The notes below the pieces were generated by a model. It did no database searches. It worked only from the letters and a program-made list of their open reading frames with translations, and was not told the DNA's origin. The position numbers and the translations under genes were made by a program. DNA of 64,000 nucleotides from Rheum nobile (Eukaryota > Streptophyta > Magnoliopsida > Caryophyllales > Polygonaceae), in NCBI GenBank assembly GCA_027886185.1, contig WOAB01000869.1:1116001-1180000 (forward strand). Direction: 5' to 3'. Of this stretch, positions 58,444-64,000 are shown one piece after another; position 1 is the first letter of the stretch, and each line of letters opens with the position of its first letter.

Positions 58444-60047
58444 ATGGCCTTAGCTTTTGACTTAAATGAAGCTCCACTTCCAGATGAATACATGTATGAT
58501 GGAGAAGAGTTCGAAGAACTCAATGGGTCAGCGTGGGACATGGAACAAGATGAACATAGTTTTGATCTCAACCAGGAACCATGAGATGAAGAGGGACAGT
58601 CATCAGAAGCAGAGCACAACACAGAGGCAACACAACATCATCATCCAACACAAAATACCAGGCTCAACAGTGATAAAAAAATGCACATATTGCATGCTCT
58701 GCTAACGAGATCTAAAGAGAGACAATTACCACATGGTGCAATAAAGGAAGTTGCACAAGAGTTCAACATGTCAACAAGGTGCATAGGCGGACTTTGGAAC
58801 ACAGCCAAGAAGCAATATAATGCACACCAGAGGTACAATCTAAGCACAAAGTATCACAAATGTGGTAGAAAAAGAATTCAAGTAGAGATGGATTCAATCA
58901 CAACACTGAGCATGGGAGACAGGTCATGCATTAGAGACTTAGCTAGCAAGCTTAGTATTTCAAAGACCAAAGTGTATAGGATGGTCAAGCAAGGTACAAT
59001 AAAGCCACATACAAATCCACTCCATCCTGGTTTGAGTGAGGGATATAAGAAGGCTAGGTTGGATTGGGTACTGAAGTTACTACAAGGTGATACTGTAGAA
59101 GCTAAGTCAGTGTATTATCCAATGTTGATTTTGTACACTTGGATAAGAAGTGGTTTTTTCTATCAAAGAAATCACATAGAGTATATCTAGCACAGAATGA
59201 AAGGGACAAGTACAGAGCTGCAAATTCATCTAAATTCATTCCCAAAGTTATGTTCACTGCAGTTGTAGCAAGGCCTAGATTTGATGCAGATGGACAATGC
59301 ATTTTTTATGGGAAGATAGAAATCTTTCCATTCACATATCAACAAGCAGTAAAAAGGTCATCCAAAAACAGAGAGAAGGGGACACTAGTTACAAAGCTAG
59401 TTAAATCAGTCAACAAGCAAGTGACAAGGAACATATTAATAAACCAAATCATTTCAGCAATCAAGGCAAAATGACCACAAGATGGAGCTCAAAGAGTTAT
59501 ATTCATACAACAAGACAATGCAATGGCCCATATAACTCAAGGAGATCCAGAATGGCAACATGTATACATTCATGATGGATTCACCTTTATTTTAATACAA
59601 CAGCCAGCTAATAGTCCAGATGTAAACATCTTAGATCTAGGATTTTTCAAAAACATTCAGTCACTCATGCACAAGAAGATGCCAACAAGTATTGATCATA
59701 TGGTACAAGCAGTGCATGAAGCATTTTTTGAATTGGCCCCTATAACTCTAAGAGATGTGTGGATGACACTACAATTTGTTATGAATGAAATACTTAAATA
59801 CAAGAGAGGCAATGAGTATGATATGTCACATGTAAACAAGAAGAAATTAATGGCTCAGAGAAATCTACCAAAAGAGATCAAGACACCTATGTGGGCTATC
59901 ATAGAAGCATGAGACATAGTGCATGGGGGTACACAACAAGCAGATCAACCAGGAACATCAATAGCAAGCCAACATAGTCAACAAGGGACAACAGTATATG
60001 AAGATCAAGACATTGAAGAAGCACTTGAAGACAGTCAGTTTATTTAG
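58444..60047 (+). pseudogene. Mariner-like transposase, about 534 codons, four lesions
   Basis: The N-terminus MALAFDLNEAPLPDEYMYDG has DLNEAP, and SFDLNQEP follows 35 residues later; both fit the DLNxxP form of the EAR repression motif. The helix-turn-helix DNA-binding region follows (QLPHGAIKEVAQEFNMSTR, SISKTKVYRMVKQGTI). Catalytic part: D in VHLDKKWFF, D in FIQQDNAMAH and D in NSPDVNILDLGFF, with 39 residues between the last two (DD39D of plant mariner). An acidic tail ends EDQDIEEALEDSQFI. Lesions: TGA at 58582, a one-base loss near 59123, TGA at 59472 (probably from TGG) and TGA at 59910. All three catalytic aspartates remain. Confidence 0.85.
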
Positions 60048-60235
60048 CAATATATGACAAAGATTGAACATTTTGTGTACAGAGCAATCTTAGGAGGTAA
60101 AGTAACATATTTTGTCTAGCTTAAGTATATATTTTTTTGGGTCAGAAAGCTGTTATTTGAAGCAGGAAATTGTAAGGTAGCAAGAACTTGTGTAATTTTG
60201 TAAACAAGCACAAGTAATGGCACAACAATGACAAT

Positions 60236-61010
60236 GCATTTCTCAGATGTCCCTATTACCCTCATAGACACAAACCCAATCACAATACCTTAGCATACAC
60301 ATAAGCATCAATCAGTCATTTGACTGTGTTCCTATGGCACACTAAGACAGTGAACATGTAGGGAATACATCTCAGTTTCAAGACTTCATCATAGATAGAC
60401 TCAAGGAGAATAACACCACCAATCACAAGAGCTTTTAGACCTTTAGGACAAATATTTCGGGACAAACCAGACAAAGGAAATGCATCTCAATTGTATTAAG
60501 ACTTCACAATTGTAGATTTTCTCAGATGTCCCCATAGCCATCATACACACAAGATCAATCACAATACCTTAACATACACATAGGCATCCGTCAATCACAT
60601 GTGAAAGTGTTCCTATGGCACATTAAGGCAGTGATATTAAAGGTCTTGCATCTCAGTGTTAAGACTTCATCATTGAAATGCACAAATAATCTCAGATGTC
60701 CCCATAGCCATCATAGACACAAGACCAATCACAAGACTTAACATACATATAAGCAACAATCAACCACATGTAAAAGTATTCTTATGGCATATTAAGGCAG
60801 TGACATTAAAGGTATTGCATCTCAGTTTCAAGACTTCATCATTGAAATGCATAAATAATCTCAGATGTCCCCATAACCCTCATAGATACAATACCAATCA
60901 CAATACCTTAATATACACATAAGCATCAATCAATTACATGTGACACAGTGTTGCTATGGCACATTAAGACAGTGAGCATAAAGGTTTTGCATCTCAGTTA
61001 TATTGCATCA
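60236..61010. repeat. About 170-bp tandem array in mariner element 1
   Basis: CTCAGATGTCCCCATAGCCA begins units at about 60243, 60521, 60691 and 60860. Each passes CAATCACAATACCTTA, ACATACACATAAGCATC, TTCCTATGGCACA and ends CATCTCAGTTTCAAGACTTC. Spacings are 278, 170 and 169 bases. Just left of the accessory ORF's 3' side. Confidence 0.7.
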
Positions 61011-61366
61011 TCACCGATAACCTAACTGATCAATCCAACATCTCACTCAACAACAATGAACAATCCAATATAAGAGTACATGCATAAGATCAAACCAACT
61101 TTCAAGCATGCATCAGAGTACATCATATGATCAATATAAGGTTTTGCAGTCACAATGTAACAGAGAATCAACAAAAAAACAGAACACCAACACCAAAACA
61201 CTGCAAATTATCAGCATACATAATCCAACATCAGAACATCAAATCCAGAATCAATCTAATGTCTCAATCAACAACACAACAAACTCATTCAACAACATGC
61301 ATAATTCAGAGCAATAATCTCAGCAAAAGTATCCAAAATAAACAACTTAACAAGAGTGAGACTTAG

Positions 61367-61765
61367 TTAAACATCAGAATTAGAGGCAACATCACCATCA
61401 TCGGGGACGATTCTTTTGTCAGAAGACTAAATCGCAGCTTCATCGTCAGTGGAATCACCATCATCGGGGACGATTCTTTTGTCAGAAGACTAAACCGCAG
61501 CTTCATCGTCAGTGGAATCAGGGATTACAATAATCTCATGGGAATCAGGGAGGACAACAATCTCAGGGGTATCGGGGAGCACAACGATCTCTGGGGGCTC
61601 AGACCATATCATCCCCTCCACAGTTTCCTCTGAGCCAACAGGAGTGTAGGTGTGATTCCCATGACAATCGCCACCTCACTCGCACTGTAGAGCTTTAGAG
61701 CAAGCAACAAAAAGTGCATCAGAAGTCCAGGTCCCATCGGACTTAAATAGGTCTGAATCACCCAT
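61367..61765 (-). pseudogene. Accessory ORF of mariner-like element 1 (SIM-like repeats)
   Basis: Minus-strand frame from ATG at 61765. N-terminus MGDSDLFKSDGTWTSDALF and ACSKALQCE, then a TGA where element 2 has TGG. The same frame goes on with YTPVGSEETVEG and three 9-residue repeats PEIVVLPDT, PEIVVLPDS and HEIIVIPDS, then TDDEAA. A 63-bp (21-codon) tandem duplication at 61391-61516 repeats KRIVPDDGD with in-frame TAG codons. No known domain recognised. Conservation of the reading frame with element 2, outside the positions that are broken differently in each, argues that the ancestor coded for a protein of about 115 residues. Confidence 0.6.
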
Positions 61766-61962
61766 GAATGCAAACAAAGAATGGAACCCAGGGGACACGG
61801 GTTTTCAAAGCACTCAAATCTGAGATTTAGGATTTTTTTGGACGGGTTTTGGAAGATATGGATAGATCTAGAAAAGGAGCAAGCTTTTTTAGTGTTTTGG
61901 GGACAGCCGGAGCAGATTAATCGCCGACGAAGCAAATCTGCAACAGATCGAGATCTCAGATG

Positions 61963-62420
61963 AGTTAGGGTTTAGGGTTTCAGAGAGAGCTCATACGAGA
62001 GAGTAGAGAGCTCATACGAGAGAGTAGAGAAGGAGAGTAAGGCACCTTCAAGGAGAGTGAGAGCTCAGATGAGAGCACAAATGAGAGTTCAGACGAGAGA
62101 GGAGAAAAGAGCTCAGATGCTCTAGGGTTTCAGAGAGAATGAGAGAGGAGAAGAGAAGAGAGCGGCGATGTGAATGAGAGTGAGAATGAGATTAGGGTAT
62201 TTAGGGTTAGTATAGGTTAATATGGGTTGGGCTGGGTAGATTAGGCCGAGGGTAATTGGGCTGGGTAGATTAGGCCGGGTGGTTAATGGGTTTAGGGTAG
62301 GTTAATATGGGTTAGGGATATTGGGTTAGGTTAAAATATGGGTTTGGGTTAGTTTGGTTAAAAATATGGATTTGGGTTAAGTTAATGGATTTAGGAGTAG
62401 TTTGGTTAATTTTGTTAGTT
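61963..62420 (-). promoter_or_regulatory. Putative promoter/leader of the mariner accessory ORF
   Basis: Read on the minus strand toward 61765: a telomere-like tract (62190-62400), a CT-rich stretch (complement of GAGAGAGAGCTCATACGAG, 61981-62160) and AAACCCTAAACCCTAAC at 61963-61979, a double telo-box. Telo-boxes and CT-rich leaders are common in plant promoters. Both mariner-like elements keep this arrangement (49380-49870 in element 2). Confidence 0.4.
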
Positions 62421-62789
62421 TAATTAATTATTTAATTTTTAATTAATTAGGTTAATGGAATATGGTTTATTAAGTTTTAGGTTATGGATAAAAATTATGG
62501 ATATTAATGGAGTTTGAGATAGATGGAGATGGTAGGTGAGAATGATTGGATGTGTAAAGTATGGAAGAAAAAATTGATATTTTGGATAAAAGATGGAATG
62601 AATAAGGGGTTGAAAAGAAAAGATGGATAGAAAAAGAAATAAAGTGAAGTAGGACAAACAAAAGGGGACGCCCAACACGAAAACAAGACGAACATTATGG
62701 GACGGAGGGAGTACTATTTTCAATGAATAAATAAGGTTTTCTCATACTGAAAAGTATGATATATATATATAAGAAATTAAGAATATAAC

Positions 62790-64000
62790 AGTGAGTATTG
62801 TGAATAATGGACCTACTGAAATTTCTGTGCCTGAAAGAGGATTGAGACAAGGTGACCCACTTTCACCTTTTTTCTACATCCTTGGGGCAAAAATACTTGT
62901 TATAAAATTACAAAAAGCTACAGATCGACCAATAAAACCCCTAGGTTTCTAACTCGCTAAAAATGGAACAAGAATCCATTTTCTGGCCTTTGCGGATGAT
63001 ATTATGATACTTTCCAAAACAAAATAGGAAAACTGCAAGAAAATTAAGAAAATAATCGATGATTACTGCTTAATCTCAGGACAATGTATTAATTTCCATA
63101 AATCGGCAAGAAAGTACCAACCATACGAAAACAACAAATACAAGGGATTTTTACAATTACAAATATGATATCACTACACAAATATCTCGGTTGTCCTATT
63201 ATTAATGGGAAGTTCAACTCTACTACCTTTGAAGAAATGATAGCAAAATCCAGAACACAATTAACAAAATGGAAGGCAAACTCTCTATCCCAAGCAGGAA
63301 GAACAACCTTGATAAGATCAAACTTAGCTACTAAATCAAACTTTATTATGCAAAGCTTCATGCTCCCAAACTCAATACATAATGAACTTGACAGAATCAA
63401 CAGATTGTTCTTCTGGAACAAAGACTCATCCCATAAACCCCTTATTGGGTGGGATAAAGTTTGTCAATCACTTTCAATGGGGGGTCTTGGCATTCGAAAA
63501 ACTAAAGACATGAACCATGCTCTCCAATACAAACTACTGTGGAAAATTTTAGCTGAACCCGACAACTGTTGGGTAAGAATAATCAATGAAAAACACCTTA
63601 AAGATACACACCTATTATCTTATGATTACAACAGAAACGGATCATGACAATGGTAAAAAATGATGAGCATTAAAAAAGAATTTCAAAAAGAACTCATATG
63701 ACAAATTGGCGATGGAAAAACAATCAAGTTTTGGACAGACAAATGGACACTAAATGAACATCTCTATAATATTATCAACCCTGCGCTAGGTACAATCCTA
63801 GATTGCAGAGTTCATGATTTCCTGGACAAAAATATGAAATGGAATAAGACAAAACTCCAACAAATGGTACCAGACGACATGGTGGCACGAATTATGGGTA
63901 TCCCCATTCCCGTGAACCACATAACTGATCGGATGTACTGGGAACCAAGTAAAATGGTTGGTTCTCAACAAAATCAGCTATGAAACTCATCAACAAAAAT
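62790..64000 (+). pseudogene. LINE (L1-type) reverse transcriptase, decayed, runs off the window
   Basis: VPERGLRQGDPLSPFFYILG and FADDIMILSKTK are the RT signature motifs of plant L1 elements. After a frame change, 63165-63647 gives HKYLGCPIINGK, LTKWKANSLSQAGR and GGLGIRKTKDMNHALQYKLLW, the connection domain, then KFWTDKWTLNEHLY. Stops at about 62950, 63027 and 63645 show it is dead. No 5' half is visible; the 3' end is beyond 64000. Confidence 0.85.

Larger units (their letters stand above)
58061..62711 (+). mobile_element. Mariner-like element 1, full length (plant MLE, DD39D)
   Basis: TA on both sides (58059-58060 and 62712-62713) and inverted ends CTCCCTCTGTTCCGAAATGT (left) and, inverted from the right, CTCCCTCCGTCCCATAATGT. 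At 4.65 kb it holds a transposase gene on the plus strand, a 170-bp repeat array, and an accessory frame on the minus strand. The transposase has several lesions, so it is no longer autonomous. Confidence 0.88.

Overview
This window is nuclear DNA of a flowering plant, most likely a eudicot. The evidence is an intron-rich cytokinin dehydrogenase gene, spliceosomal-helicase genes, a plant mobile domain fragment, Ty3/gypsy LTRs with a tRNA-Asp primer site, a TRIM with a tRNA-iMet primer site, plant mariner (DD39D), PIF/Harbinger and MULE transposons, and AT-rich spacers. I cannot name the species. All exon boundaries were read by eye from GT/AG sites and reading frame, without transcripts.

Layout. 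1-345: one arm of a GTGCAAG-rich foldback repeat. 914-5997 (+): a five-exon CKX3-like cytokinin dehydrogenase, apparently intact. 7348-8094: a small LTR retroelement (TRIM type) arranged as an inverted repeat. 8890-12333 (-): a seven-exon alpha/beta hydrolase, copy 1. 13245-21034: a Stowaway-like MITE, a 5-kb MULE carrying a plant mobile domain gene opposite its transposase, and two LINE fragments. 21131-24872 (+): PRP22/DHX8-type DEAH helicase copy A, broken by a 26-bp deletion and a nonsense codon.

The second repeat of the block starts at 26018. 26011-29570 (-) is hydrolase copy 2, open from start to stop. 30762-31966 is a Pack-MULE-like element, 32025-37190 a PIF/Harbinger element with both of its genes, and 37728-38661 a retroinsertion with a 16-bp target duplication. 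38899-40144 (+) is helicase copy B, frameshifted and cut off. At that cut begins a left-truncated mariner-like element (about 40144-50174), itself invaded by a complete gypsy element (40424-47331, TSD CTTAG) and a solo LTR of the same family (47623-49104, TSD CCACC). A foldback/Helitron-like stretch (about 50383-51763) follows, ending just before helicase copy C at 52000-55773 (+), the only helicase copy that is open throughout (1225 aa). A nearly complete mariner-like element (58061-62711, TA duplication) and a decayed LINE reverse transcriptase (about 62790-64000) close the window.

How it fits together. A unit of [hydrolase, minus strand] plus [PRP22 helicase, plus strand] was duplicated in tandem and the helicase is present a third time. 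Different transposons then landed in each copy, so the sister copies act as empty-site controls that date many insertions. Both hydrolase copies remain open but only one helicase does.

The most unusual observation is in the two mariner-like elements. On the strand opposite the transposase both carry a conserved small open frame whose protein has 9-residue repeats of the type PEIVVLPDS followed by an acidic serine tail, which look like tandem SUMO-interacting motifs. The transposase itself begins with two DLNxxP (EAR-type) motifs. A palindromic GC-rich 13-mer array shared by LTRs, a gag-pro linker and a cassette inside the PIF element is a second candidate for unexplained biology.
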